Source of the DNA: Sphingobacterium sp. ML3W
GTDB taxonomy: Bacteria; Bacteroidota; Bacteroidia; Sphingobacteriales; Sphingobacteriaceae
NCBI RefSeq assembly: GCF_029542085.1
Contig: NZ_CP107036.1
Span: 6,262,001-6,326,000 of the forward strand
DNA: 64,000 nucleotides
Reading direction: 5' to 3'
This document shows, one piece after another, positions 27,372 to 36,275 of the stretch. The notes below the pieces were generated by a model. That model worked only from the letters and a program-made list of their open reading frames with translations, was not told the origin of the DNA and did no database searches. A program made the position numbers and the translations under genes. Numbering within the stretch: the stretch's first letter is position 1; the number at the start of each line of letters is the position of its first letter.

Positions 27372-27423
27372 TGTTAATAGAAAGATAAAATTGTTTTTGC
27401 TTTAATACTAAATAGTGGGATAT

Positions 27424-27780
27424 ATGATTCTGAAAATTATCAATTCAATTTTAATCCTTGTTGCCGTATTTATGGGATTGAAACAAGGGTATGCCATGTT
27501 TTCAGGCAAAGCTGAAATGATGGAAATGTTTGGTAAATGGGGCTTTACCAGAACAGGGCTAACAGTCAATGGCATAATCACCATACTTGGATCCGTACTG
27601 ATTTTATTTCCCAAAACATTTATGTGGGGCAATTTTATCATGGCTGCTGGGATTTTGTTGATTATTTGTTTCCATCTGTTAGATAAAGATATAAAAGGAG
27701 TAATGATAGAAGTCCCATTTCTATTGTTAAATCTGATTATAATCTATTTGCAGCATCCTTTAAAATCCGTGCCATTATGA
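27424..27780 (+). CDS. Small four-helix membrane protein, DoxX-like
   Basis: 118 residues from the ATG at 27424 (an upstream GTG at 27415 adds three). Four hydrophobic segments are visible, with GLKQGYAMFSGKAEMMEMFG after the first and TGLTVNGIITILGSVLILFP in the second. This pattern fits DoxX-like small membrane proteins. The stop overlaps the next start by 4 bp (ATGA), so translation of the two is probably coupled. Confidence 0.75.
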   Translation: MILKIINSILILVAVFMGLKQGYAMFSGKAEMMEMFGKWGFTRTGLTVNGIITILGSVLILFPKTFMWGNFIMAAGILLIICFHLLDKDIKGVMIEVPFLLLNLIIIYLQHPLKSVPL

Positions 27781-28214
27781 AATTAAAACATTTTATGACC
27801 ATTGGAGCTGTAATATCAACGTTATCTGCATGTGGACAAAAACGGGATAGCACAACCCCATCATTATTAATTCATAAAAACGAACAGAAAATGGATTTAT
27901 CAAAACTAACAAATACACAGGTGAAGCAAGCTATTGAATCCTGGCAACAGGGTGATAGGGAGTTTTTTATTTCTTTCTTTACCGCCGATCCGACATTGAC
28001 GGACGACGGCAACCCGCGTGATTTTTCAAATTTTGTAAAAATTGCCTGTGGTCATGAGCGGTTTACAAGCATAGACAAAGTTGAGAACAATGGGCTGGAT
28101 ATCTATGGAAAGTTTCATACTGAAAGCTGGGGGGATTTTAAGACATATTTTAAGTTCCATTTATCTAAAGAAGGTAAATTTGATGGCTTGGACATTGGAC
28201 AGGCGAAGTATTAA
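27777..28214 (+). CDS. Small NTF2-like lipoprotein
   Basis: 145 residues. The signal ends in a lipobox (STLSAC) and is followed by an NTF2/SnoaL-like domain: VKQAIESWQQGDREFFISFF, TADPTLTDDGNPRDF, then strands and the end DGLDIGQAKY. The helix-then-beta layout is like that of the array family elsewhere in this window, but the sequence is unrelated to it. It overlaps the DoxX-like gene by 4 bp. Its substrate is unknown. Confidence 0.8.
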   Translation: MKLKHFMTIGAVISTLSACGQKRDSTTPSLLIHKNEQKMDLSKLTNTQVKQAIESWQQGDREFFISFFTADPTLTDDGNPRDFSNFVKIACGHERFTSIDKVENNGLDIYGKFHTESWGDFKTYFKFHLSKEGKFDGLDIGQAKY

Positions 28215-28292
28215 TAAATGTAGAATTAGTGCCGGGGAAACTTCTTTTTATAAAAGTTTTTACCTTATTGAAATGAAAAAAATAAACTGATT

Positions 28293-28607
28293 ATGCACCA
28301 CAGTTTGCTTCTTATCCTCGGCTTATTGTTTGCCGTATTTTTACTGGTGATGGCCATCAATATGGAAAAGATAGCTTTTACAGTGGATATGGATCTCAAT
28401 GCCGGACAACCATTGCAACGACTAATAAATTATATTGATACAACATTGGACGTAGGCAATTATGGAGATCCGATTGCGTATAAGGCCACTTATTTAAAGA
28501 ATCATCAAATTTTTATAATTCATATTAACCATTTCTTTGTTTCTTATTTAACCTATTTTTTAATTCGTCGACAAACGGAACGTGCCCAGACAGAATTTTT
28601 ATTGTAA
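28293..28607 (+). CDS. 104-residue ORF, probably a chimeric or decayed fragment
   Basis: The first 20 residues (MHHSLLLILGLLFAVFLLVM) look like the start of a CPA1-type sodium/proton antiporter, as I recall that family, but the similarity stops there. The rest (MEKIAFTVDMDLNAGQPLQ, YGDPIAYKATYLKN) is not membrane-like and I do not recognise it. The ORF lies directly before the first complete R2 repeat. I suspect two gene remnants joined by deletion rather than a functional gene. Confidence 0.4.
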   Translation: MHHSLLLILGLLFAVFLLVMAINMEKIAFTVDMDLNAGQPLQRLINYIDTTLDVGNYGDPIAYKATYLKNHQIFIIHINHFFVSYLTYFLIRRQTERAQTEFLL

Positions 28608-28620
28608 TAAAAATATATAA

Positions 28621-28884
28621 ATGTTGTAAGGCTGCGTAGTGAGATGTGGCTTCTTTACGTCAAAAGGGCCTGATTCTCATCAGACCCTTTCTTTTAGCGT
28701 TTTATTGTACAGTAATTTTTATGTTTCTTATCGTTTCCTCTTTTTTGTTTCGTCATCCAACGTACTTTGAATACTATTGGATTTTCACTGTACGACGCCA
28801 ATTTTTATGTTGGTCCTTTCTTTCGAAAGGTAGCTTGTAGCCGTTTTGTATAATAAGAACAACAGCCGATTTGAAATAGTTTTA
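28621..28884 (+). repeat. Repeat module R2, copy 1
   Basis: R2 is a roughly 230-bp DNA module found in five good copies in this window. Its order is a stem of AAAGGGCCTGAT/ATCAGACCCTTT type, an AT-rich stretch, a hairpin CCTTTC/GAAAGG, then a TTTTGTATAATAAGAAC-like end. This copy is preceded by a degenerate GNRA hairpin (28631-28651) but not by a 148-residue gene. The sequence from here to the S41 gene holds nothing else. Confidence 0.8.
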
Positions 28885-29003
28885 TAAAAAATATCTTTTT
28901 TCAAATCAATTGTTGAACGGATTTTTCTCGTTTATATATTCCTTATTATACAACAAGTAGTTCTGATTCCAAGTGGATCACCTAATATCTCAGACATAGA
29001 CCA

Positions 29004-30436
29004 TCATTTTAAATTTTCCACGACAAATCCAACCCAATCTTTTTGGGATATTGAAGGGTCGAGGTAGTGATCTGGCTGTAGGCCCACATTGTCAATTGCC
29101 ATTTCTGGGATCCGGTAGCTTTTCGACCTGCAGTACCACAGCTGAAATTCACCACTTGGCGAATTTAGGTGCTTTTCCCATAAAGTTTGACCTTGGCGCT
29201 CTGTTTTGCCTCCAGCAGAAACTGTTCGGTAGTACTACCACAATATTCGTTTATCAATATGGCTACCTTTTGCGGAAACGGAAGAATTCGATCCATGCTA
29301 TCAATAGAGATAATATTTTCTTTAACCCGAACGTATTTGCCAAGGTTTAAGTTCAGGTTGTCATAGATATCTTTAAATTCTTTCCTTGACTTTTCATCAT
29401 ATAAGGTATCCCTAGAGAGCGCCAACAATGCAGCGTTGTTCAACTCTGTGGAAAGCAATTCCAAACCTACCGTTCTAATGGGATTAGTATATAGGTAGGG
29501 AATCAATGAAGAATATGCATCATCAGATCCCCCTCCGTTGTTCCTTAGGTCAATGATCAGATTTGGCGTGCGAATAATTTTTTCATGGTTTACACGCAGA
29601 ACGCTGTCGATGGACCTTTTATTAGACATATCGAAACTTGGTATACGGACATATACTGTCTTGTCTGAAATTTGTTCAAAGTAAGGACCACGGGAATATA
29701 AATAGTTTATATAACTTTTGACTAGAGGTGTATCTTTAAATGATTTGGACTTACGTACAAAAAAAGCCATACCATTGATATGGATCATATTGTTTCCGAT
29801 AAATTCCACGGATACATTCTCTCTCGCGTTAAAATTTCTCATCCAGATTGTAGCTCGATAGTTTTCTCCATTCTTATATAGCTTGAATTTTACCTGACCC
29901 TTATTCCAAGGGGTCTCTGGAGCATCCAGCACAATACCTGTATAGCCACTATCGGTAGGAACTATACCAACTTTGTAAGGGGCGCTTTCCCATATGCCAA
30001 TGGGTGAGGGCTCGCTTTCCTTATCAATCAGACGATTGAGCTCTTTTTCCTTTAAGGTTAATCTTTCATGCTTTCTGATTTTATTTTCATCCGGTTCAAC
30101 GACTTGTACGGGTTCAGTTTCCTTTTTTAGATCAACAATTCCAAGATGCCCCTTCCTAAAGAATTTAAACCATTTATAAATCAAATTTATACAGTCAGCT
30201 TTGTTCTTGGCTGCTTTAGCCATTTTCATTATTTCATCTGTGTGAAGGTCGTAGGCTTGTTGTCCTTTTTCCTTCAATATGTACTCAAATCCAGCGTCGT
30301 TTTTTTCGAAAGTGTTCTTGATCCATGTAAATTCAGCATGGCAATCGCATTGAGATCCGCCTCGTACCTTATTAATAGAGAGCAAAAAGGAATTGCACAG
30401 AATAAACCAAAATAAGAAGTTTTTAATGACTTTCAT
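29004..30436 (-). pseudogene. S41-family peptidase (tail-specific protease-like), frameshifted near the C-terminus
   Basis: An exported S41 peptidase. The open frame covers 423 residues with a signal peptide (FLFWFILCNSFLLS), the strand NLIIDLRNNGGGSDDAYSSL and the catalytic-serine region NEYCGSTTEQFLLEAKQSAK (Ser401). It stops just after LYGKST at 29165. Another frame then supplies the expected rest of the domain (SPSGEFQLWYCRSKSYRIPE, then MAIDNVGLQPDHYLDPSISQ) to a TGA at 29004. A small deletion with frameshift has therefore removed the strand after GKST, where families have GG-LDYSN. The serine is upstream of the break, but the fold would be incomplete, so activity is doubtful. Confidence 0.8.
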
Positions 30437-30674
30437 AATGACTATAAATATTAGGTTATTGGATGTAAATTTTTATTTCGTTTCAATAATACACGATGTC
30501 CAATAGTCGATCCATTTTGGTAACATGTTGATTTTAAGTAGTGAAATACAATGGATTGATACGGGAACTGTTCGGAAGCGGACATAATTGTTCGATAATG
30601 ATCAGTAATAAAGGGATTCCACTCTTTGGATCGTTTGATCAGATGTGAGAAACTAGTTGATCGCGAGCGTAGAG

Positions 30675-30820
30675 CACCGACATCCTTGAGGAGTCAACAG
30701 ATTATAGGTTTGCTAAAGTAACTTTGAAATTTGAGAATTTTACCAAGGCTACCTGGTTAACTTGCGGCGTTTGGGCAATGAATGGAAGGTATCCAAATCG
30801 ATCAATTCGTTTAAAAAATC
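30675..30820 (+). pseudogene. 3' fragment of a 148-residue family gene
   Basis: The last 145 bp of the family gene can be aligned by eye (ACCGACATCCTTGAGGAGTC, AACTTTGAAATTTGAGAA, TCCAAATCGATCAATTCG), with frameshifts and no 5' part. It shows that the array once extended further left than copy B. The upstream 30437-30674 holds nothing I can support. Confidence 0.75.
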
Positions 30821-30827
30821 TTAATAA

Positions 30828-31013
30828 CTAGTGGTCTGCCAAACTAAGTTATAGGCAGACCACCAGTGAATCAAATGTTATTAAGGTCAGGTAATGAGAT
30901 GTGGCTTTTTAAAGTCAACGGGCCTGAAGATGATCACTTACTTTCTCTTCGCATTTTCTTGTACAGCAATTGTTGGACAGCCCTAGGGTTTTCAAAAGCC
31001 AATGTTGTTATCT
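30828..31013 (+). repeat. 3' hairpin and eroded GNRA/R2 sequence behind the fragment
   Basis: The hairpin CTAGTGGTCTGCC/GGCAGACCACCAG (30828-30866) is intact apart from one G-T pair, while the terminator (about 30887-30907) and the R2 sequence after it (GGGCCTGA, TTGTACAGCAATT) have many changes. Confidence 0.65.
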
Positions 31014-31026
31014 TGGAGGGTATACC

Positions 31027-31785
31027 TTATTCACCTAATGCCTTTACGATGGCCATGCCTACAGCCTTGGCTGATTGCGGATTTTGGCCAGTGACCAATC
31101 TGCCGTCAATGGTAACATGCGACTGCCAAGGTTCGGATTTTTCATAAATCCCACCCATTGCCTTTAGCCTATCTTCTAATAAAAAGGGGACTACATTGCT
31201 GAGCTTTACAAGCTCCTCCTCTTCATTACTAAAGCCATTGACTTTTTTTCCTTTTATCAGATATTCACCGGTGCTCAGTTTGATGTTGGTTAAGCCAGCA
31301 GGTCCATGACATACAGCTGCAACAACGCCATTTGCCTCGTATATCTTGCTGGCAATCTTTGCGATTGCCGAGTCGAAAGGCAGATCCCACATCGCACCAT
31401 GTCCTCCGGCGTAGAAGATGGCTTTATATTCTTCAGGTTTTACCTGAGAAGGTTTGAGTGAATGAGTGATTTTATTGTGGTAGTATTTATCCTCCCAGAA
31501 TTTTTTGTTAACTGGATCATTCAGGTCAAATCCATCCACAGGCGGATTCCCGCCCTGTGGGCTAAGGAAATCAATCTCATATCCAGCCGCTGTTAAGACC
31601 TCCCAGGGATGTGAGACTTCACCCAGATAATAACCTGTTTTTTCGCCTATATTGCCTTTTGTATCGTGGCTAGTAACTACAAATAAAACTTTTGGTTTTC
31701 TATTTGTTGCATAGGAATGCATCACCACTAGGGTTAATAAAGCTGAAAATATTCCTATTTGTCTAAAGAGTTGTTTAGCTTTCAT
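31027..31785 (-). CDS. Exported DJ-1/PfpI (Hsp31-like) family protein
   Basis: 252 residues from the ATG at 31785, which gives a signal peptide (IGIFSALLTLVVMHSYA). The class-I glutamine amidotransferase-like fold has the nucleophile elbow AAVCHGPAGL with its cysteine, an upstream AIFYAGGHGAMWDL, and TGQNPQSA near the C-terminus. Such proteins act as chaperone/glyoxalase III-type enzymes or proteases. A periplasmic location is unusual but is seen in Bacteroidetes. It lies between the eroded array fragment and copy B. Confidence 0.88.
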   Translation of the reverse strand: MKAKQLFRQIGIFSALLTLVVMHSYATNRKPKVLFVVTSHDTKGNIGEKTGYYLGEVSHPWEVLTAAGYEIDFLSPQGGNPPVDGFDLNDPVNKKFWEDKYYHNKITHSLKPSQVKPEEYKAIFYAGGHGAMWDLPFDSAIAKIASKIYEANGVVAAVCHGPAGLTNIKLSTGEYLIKGKKVNGFSNEEEELVKLSNVVPFLLEDRLKAMGGIYEKSEPWQSHVTIDGRLVTGQNPQSAKAVGMAIVKALGE

Positions 31786-31871
31786 ATCGTTTTGATTTTC
31801 TTTTTGTTGGAACAAATTTCCTGATTTCGTATGGTAATTTGCTGTGACCTACATCACAAAATTAAAATTCG

Positions 31872-32007
31872 CCTCCCCATTCCTGCTATCCGCCGAGTTT
31901 TCCTGTCCGTTGGTCTAAAGCCCATAGGCTAGGGGCGTATTGTGTCGTAGTTTTGAGTCAACAAATAAGAACAGATAAAAAAACTAACACAATAAAATAA
32001 AGACATT
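31872..32007 (+). promoter_or_regulatory. R1 block, copy B
   Basis: The palindrome is at 31920-31936 (consensus) and the -7 box TAGTTTTG at 31948-31955. The block is intact although the gene behind it is broken. Confidence 0.65.
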
Positions 32008-32527
32008 ATGAACCATCATGAGTGTATTCAAAAGACACTCATGATAGCTTTATCATCAAATAAAAAACAAATAATTTCGATAAAAAACTCTAGTAAAAAC
32101 ATTCGCAGCAGCAGCTTTAATCGCAGTATCCACTTTTGCTATGGCCGCTGAAGGACCGGGTTCAAAATCAGCAAAAGCAAACGTTAACCTTTCCACAGCA
32201 GACTTTGCCCTTGGGCATTATGTTGCGGTCACTACCGAAGGTGAATCGGCAGGGGTGGAGCAGTTATTTGCCGAAGATTTCAACCGAAAGATCCAAGCTT
32301 CCAATAGGTAAAATCACAGCCGTAGCGCCGTAGTTAAACTATTGAAAAAGCAAAAAGGAGAGAAACTGAACTATGAGGTAAGCACAGACATCTTAGAAGA
32401 ATCAGCTGCCTATATGGTAGCGAAAGTGACAATGAAATTTGAGAACTTCACCAAGACTGACCTGGTTACTTTGGAGCGTGTGGGAAGTGACTGGAAAATA
32501 TCTAAATCAATCAATTCGTATAAATAG
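32008..32527 (+). pseudogene. 148-residue family copy B, broken by a 73-bp insertion and a stop codon
   Basis: After ATGAA, a 73-bp stretch (32013-32085) interrupts codon 2-3 relative to copies G, I and J and shifts the frame. The family sequence resumes at AACTCTAGTAAAAACATTC. In the family frame a TAA also appears at 32309-32311, where others have the ASNAQ segment. The C-terminal part (SDWKISKSINSYK) is otherwise well kept, which suggests recent inactivation. Confidence 0.9.
32015..32045. repeat. Inverted repeat inside the insertion of copy B
   Basis: ATCATGAGTGT and ACACTCATGAT are perfect 11-bp arms around a 9-nt loop. They form the first part of the 73-bp insertion, which looks like a tiny hairpin-type mobile element or a template-switch product. 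Confidence 0.6.
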
Positions 32528-32555
32528 GAGCCATCTTAAATAAATATATGTTATG

Positions 32556-32585
32556 ACACCACATCGATTGATGTGGTGTTTTTTC
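32556..32585 (+). terminator. Terminator of copy B (non-GNRA loop)
   Basis: ACACCACATC and GATGTGGTGT form a perfect 10-bp stem with a GATT loop, then a run of T. The stem sequence is related to the other array terminators, but the loop is not GNRA. The first 3' hairpin is absent here. Confidence 0.75.
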
Positions 32586-32656
32586 TGATAATAAGATTTT
32601 CTTTTGATTGCTAATTTTTTTAGATTTTCATATATTTGAGAAATAAACCTTTATAC

Positions 32657-33643
32657 ATGGAGCAGCGTTTTGTAGAAATTATTCAGCTTATTAAAGAATC
32701 TCAATCTAAAGCTATTAAGGCGGTAAATACCGAGTTAATGAATTTATATTGGCGTATTGGAAAGTATATTAGCGCGAGGATTGAAACTTCCGAATGGGGA
32801 CAGTCGGTCGTCAAAGAATTGGCTTTTTTCATTAAGCAGCACGAACCTGAATTGAAAGGTTTTTCAGATAAGAATCTTTGGCGAATGAAACAGTTTTACG
32901 AAACTTATCGCAGCAGTGAAAGACTCTCGGCATTGACGAGAGAGTTGAGTTGGACAAATAATGTTTTAATTTTTAGTCGTACCAAGACAGTTGAAGAAAA
33001 GGAATTTTATTTGAAGCTAACTATCGAGGAAAAATATAGTTCCAGGGAGTTGGAGCGACAGATTAATAGCTCCGTCTTTGAACGCACAATGATTGGAAAT
33101 GTAAAACTCTCGTCACTGCCGAGAGAATTTGAAGTCGACATTAATAAAGCGTTTAAAGATAGCTACGTTTTTGACTTTTTAAATTTACCAGAATCCTATA
33201 ATGAAGGAGATCTTCAAAAAGGGCTGCTTCGTCAGATGAAAGATTTTATTCTTGAGCTAGGGCGAGACTTCCTATTTATTGACCAAGAATATAAAGTACA
33301 AGTGGGAAACTCTGACTTTTATATTGATCTGCTTTTTTTTCATAGAGGATTACAGTGCTTAGTGGCATTTGAATTAAAAGTAGATAAATTTAAGCCCGAG
33401 CATCTTGGTCAATTGAATTTTTATCTAGAGGCTCTTGATCGAGATGTTAAGCGATCCAATGAGAACGCGAGTATTGGTGTTCTATTATGTAAAGATAAAG
33501 ATAGTGAGGTGGTTGAGTATGCTTTGAGCCGTAGTCTTTCACCAACGGTGGTAGCGGAATATAAAACACAATTACCGGATAAAAAGCTACTTCAACAAAA
33601 GTTACACGAATTATTTGAACAGGCTGATAATAGTGATATTTAG
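32657..33643 (+). CDS. DUF1016 / YhcG-type protein with PD-(D/E)XK nuclease domain
   Basis: 328 residues from the ATG at 32657 (a TTG at 32636 would add seven). The N-terminal DUF1016 part has MNLYWRIGKYISARIETSEWG and FSDKNLWRMKQFYETY. The C-terminal nuclease-like domain has FYIDLLFFHR (Asp224) and AFELKVDKFKPEHLGQL (Glu239, Lys241), the PD-(D/E)XK signature. Proteins of this family are thought to be DNA-processing or defence-related nucleases and often travel with restriction or mobile genes; the exact role is unknown. It lies alone between array copies B and C. Confidence 0.9.
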   Translation: MEQRFVEIIQLIKESQSKAIKAVNTELMNLYWRIGKYISARIETSEWGQSVVKELAFFIKQHEPELKGFSDKNLWRMKQFYETYRSSERLSALTRELSWTNNVLIFSRTKTVEEKEFYLKLTIEEKYSSRELERQINSSVFERTMIGNVKLSSLPREFEVDINKAFKDSYVFDFLNLPESYNEGDLQKGLLRQMKDFILELGRDFLFIDQEYKVQVGNSDFYIDLLFFHRGLQCLVAFELKVDKFKPEHLGQLNFYLEALDRDVKRSNENASIGVLLCKDKDSEVVEYALSRSLSPTVVAEYKTQLPDKKLLQQKLHELFEQADNSDI

Positions 33644-33680
33644 ATTGTTATTTGCATACTAAATATCTTCGGTGCAATCA

Positions 33681-33818
33681 CCTCCCCATTCCCACCATTC
33701 GCCGAGTTTTCCTGTCCGTTAGTCTAAAGCCCATAGGCCAGGGGCATATTGTGTCGTAGTTTTGAGTCAACAAATAAAAACAGATAAAAAAATACTAACA
33801 CAATAAAGTAAAGACATT
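33681..33818 (+). promoter_or_regulatory. R1 block, copy C
   Basis: The palindrome variant GCCCATAGGCCAGGGGC is at 33729-33745 and the -7 box TAGTTTTG at 33757-33764. Confidence 0.7.
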
Positions 33819-34265
33819 ATGAAAGCATTAGTAAAAACATTCGCAGCAGCAGCCCTAATCGCAGTATCAACATTTGCAATGGCAACTGAAGGCCCTGGTT
33901 CAAAATCAGCAAAAGCAACCGTTAACCTTTCCACAGCAGACTTTGCTCTTGAACATTATGTTGCGGTCACTACCGAAGGAGAGTCGGCAGGGATCGAGCA
34001 GCTATTTGCAGCTGATTTTAGCCAGAAGATCCAAGCTTCCAACGCACAAACCCATAGTCGTAGCGCGTTGATCAAATCTTTGAAAAAACAAAAAGGCGAA
34101 AGCTTGAATTGTACAGTAACTACCGATATCATCGAAGAGTCTGCAGACTATATGGTGGCCAAGGTGACGATGAAATTTGAAGACTTTACCAAAACTGATC
34201 TAGTGACTTTTGTTCGTGAAGGCAATGTGTGGAAAGTATCCAAATCGATCAATTCGTATAAATAG
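33819..34265 (+). CDS. 148-residue exported protein, family copy C
   Basis: Same layout as copy A: a signal peptide ending FAMA, the linker TEGPGSKSAK, then the helix/beta domain. Diagnostic segments are ASNAQTHSRSALIKS in helix 2, GESLNCTVTTDIIEE, and the C-terminal type VWKVSKSINSYK. Helix 2 is of the SALIKS type seen in D, F, H and J, while GESLNC is shared only with J. Copies therefore differ by exchanged blocks. It follows the DUF1016 gene and precedes a 744-bp gap with two minor ORFs. Confidence 0.9.
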   Translation: MKALVKTFAAAALIAVSTFAMATEGPGSKSAKATVNLSTADFALEHYVAVTTEGESAGIEQLFAADFSQKIQASNAQTHSRSALIKSLKKQKGESLNCTVTTDIIEESADYMVAKVTMKFEDFTKTDLVTFVREGNVWKVSKSINSYK

Positions 34266-34275
34266 TATTCTATAG

Positions 34276-34360
34276 CTAGTGGTGAGTCCAGTCAACCCAA
34301 GGCTGACAACTAGTGAATCATATGTTTATTTAAGGCCATGTCGTGAGATGTGGCTTTTTT
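34276..34360 (+). terminator. 3' hairpin (mismatched) and GNRA terminator of copy C
   Basis: The left arm CTAGTGGTGAGTC is of the copy A type and the right arm GCTGACAACTAG of the copy D/E type, so the stem has mismatches and looks recombinant. The terminator (34335-34354) pairs GCCATGTC with GATGTGGC around a GTGA loop, then a T run. Confidence 0.75.
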
Positions 34361-34458
34361 ATTTTTTTGGGACAATTACGTTTCACTCCCGTTTACCATT
34401 ATACAAAGCAATTATAGTGATTAACAATTATCATTCAATAAACCACATTTTTTAAAGT

Positions 34459-34569
34459 ATGACCTCTATACATCTGTTGTTATTAAACATGTCTCTATTT
34501 GAGATTATCACCTGCATGGTGTTTGTTTTAATTATCTTTTTACTTATCAGGAGATTTTTAAAAGACTAA
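34459..34569 (+). CDS. Possible 36-residue single-pass membrane peptide
   Basis: The ORF reads MTSIHLLLLNMSLFEIITCM, then VFVLIIFLLIRRFLKD: one long hydrophobic helix followed by a basic end. The shape is that of small inner-membrane peptides, but I recognise no family. Chance cannot be excluded in this AT-rich stretch. Confidence 0.3.
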   Translation: MTSIHLLLLNMSLFEIITCMVFVLIIFLLIRRFLKD

Positions 34570-34641
34570 TGGAGATTTGTAATCCATGGATCCATGTGAA
34601 GATTTAATGTTTTTTTATTTTTCTTTATAAGTTAAAGAAAA

Positions 34642-34875
34642 ATTATTGTCAAAATTACGAAACTTATTGTACATGCCTTAGTTATTTTATCGCTAACAGC
34701 AATTGTTATGGCTTCTTGTCAGAAAGAAAACAATAACAATCCATCCGTCAATAAATTAGAAAGTGATATTGTCTCCAGATTAATATCCGAGAAAGATCAT
34801 GATGTCATCAGCTTGAGTTTCGGTACGCAGCTCGATTGTTGTGGGCTTTGTGTGATTAAGCATGAGCTTGAATGA
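34642..34875 (+). CDS. Small lipoprotein-like ORF without an ATG start
   Basis: After a TAA stop the frame opens with ATT ATT GTC and reads VKITKLIVHALVILSLTAIV followed by MASC, a good signal with lipobox. It then continues QKENNNNPSVNKLESDIVSR and ends FGTQLDCCGLCVIKHELE at a TGA. Only ATT or other rare codons could start it, so it is either a gene whose ATG has mutated to ATT or one using a rare start. The cysteine-rich tail (CC-LC) is unusual. No family is recognised. Confidence 0.4.
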   Translation: MIVKITKLIVHALVILSLTAIVMASCQKENNNNPSVNKLESDIVSRLISEKDHDVISLSFGTQLDCCGLCVIKHELE

Positions 34876-35009
34876 AAAATACCTTAGTACCCCTTTTATA
34901 AAAGTTAGGGAATAGTACTCGATGCAATAAATGCTTACCATCCTTTAATAACATGATTGTATCATTGGCAGGATATCATTATGCAATAAAAAATGATTTT
35001 ACGGCTATT

Positions 35010-36275
35010 TTAATTTTCCAAAACTTTACGCTCTCTACTGCGGGATTCTTTTAATTCATTAATAAAATCATTCAGTGATTCTTGCTGAACATGGTCCATT
35101 ACCACAATTTTATACCAATTGTTATCTTCGTCGTGCGAATCCGGAATTAAACCAAATTTAACTGCTAGCTCTTTGGGCAAATCAGCTGATTTTATGGTAA
35201 TGATATTCATATATGAGTCCCTATAAAAGCCAACTCCCAATTTTTCGAGTTCCTGACAACAGACTTCTGTCCTGTAGTTCAGAATCTTCATCTTCTCTAA
35301 CCATTGATGTGGGCCATAGGTCTGCAAAATCATCCAAATTGCCACTGCGTTTGCCCCAGAGCGACTTCCACTCAACGTGGTATCCATTCCATTGACATAT
35401 TTCGCTTCTTTGGTAAAAACATTGTCTATCAATCCTTTTCTCGTGATAAATATACCCGTTCCATAAGGGGCTTGGAGCATTTTATGGGCATCCATGGTAA
35501 CCGATGAGACGTGTTTATTGTTGAAACCGATATTGTGGTTTTGATTGACAATTGGATAGATAAATCCCCCAAATGCCGCATCTATATGAAGTTTAAAATT
35601 AAGATGATATTTTATGAAAACTGAGGCGTAATCATCGGGATTATCAACGCTTCCAAACATGGTGGTACCTGCATTTGAAATAACGATAGCATACTTTTTG
35701 CCATTTTTCACAGCTTCAAGGACATACTTATCCAGTTGATCCTGCAGAATTTCTCTGGTATCAAAATCGACCGGAACAAGGACAAGATCAATATTCAATA
35801 AATTCGCAGCTTTATTGACTGAATAATGTGTGTCTTGCGATGCGATTAGGAAAATTTCATTACAACTGGCATTAAATGTATTGATGAAGAAATTTCTGTA
35901 CATCCAACATGCCTGTATATTGGCTTCTGTACCTCCAGAGGCAACATATCCATCGCAATCTTCTTGAGATTGTAATATATCTTTACTTAAGATTTGAATG
36001 ACATCTTTTTCAATATCTTGGGTGCCTTGAAAAAAAGGCTCAGATTCTCCGACAGTATGACAACCAATATGGTTAGGGTTCTGAACAATTGTCTGCAGGA
36101 AAGGAGCTTCCTTTAAAAATTCAGCCTGATCATAAAAAACTCTTCCATCCAATTTTGTTCCGGGAAGCCCTAATACAGGACTTTTGCTATAATTGATATT
36201 CTTAGCAAGTGCTTTGGATATTAGTTCTTTTTGAATCTCAACCCCAATTTTTTTCCAGTATTTATATTCTTTCAT
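35010..36275 (-). CDS. PLP-dependent group II amino-acid decarboxylase-like enzyme
   Basis: A 421-residue type-I fold PLP enzyme. The cofactor lysine is Lys265 in VTMDAHKMLQAPYGTG, and HIDAAFGGFIYPI supplies the Asp that pairs with the pyridine nitrogen. DGYVASGGTEANIQA is the phosphate-binding segment. The family contains histidine, glutamate and aromatic amino-acid decarboxylases; the substrate cannot be decided here. It is probably cytoplasmic, and the gene stands alone between array copies C and D. Confidence 0.88.
   Translation of the reverse strand: MKEYKYWKKIGVEIQKELISKALAKNINYSKSPVLGLPGTKLDGRVFYDQAEFLKEAPFLQTIVQNPNHIGCHTVGESEPFFQGTQDIEKDVIQILSKDILQSQEDCDGYVASGGTEANIQACWMYRNFFINTFNASCNEIFLIASQDTHYSVNKAANLLNIDLVLVPVDFDTREILQDQLDKYVLEAVKNGKKYAIVISNAGTTMFGSVDNPDDYASVFIKYHLNFKLHIDAAFGGFIYPIVNQNHNIGFNNKHVSSVTMDAHKMLQAPYGTGIFITRKGLIDNVFTKEAKYVNGMDTTLSGSRSGANAVAIWMILQTYGPHQWLEKMKILNYRTEVCCQELEKLGVGFYRDSYMNIITIKSADLPKELAVKFGLIPDSHDEDNNWYKIVVMDHVQQESLNDFINELKESRSRERKVLEN

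Noticed and set aside
28646..28840. A hydrophobic reading frame inside R2 (RQKGLILIRPFLLAF...), also open in the copies at 46510 and 48283
   Set aside because: It starts inside the terminator, has only a GTG start, and is broken by a 14-bp deletion in copy 4; R2 looks like structured non-coding DNA.
29051..29350. 99-codon plus-strand frame
   Set aside because: It is the antisense shadow of the frameshifted S41 gene.
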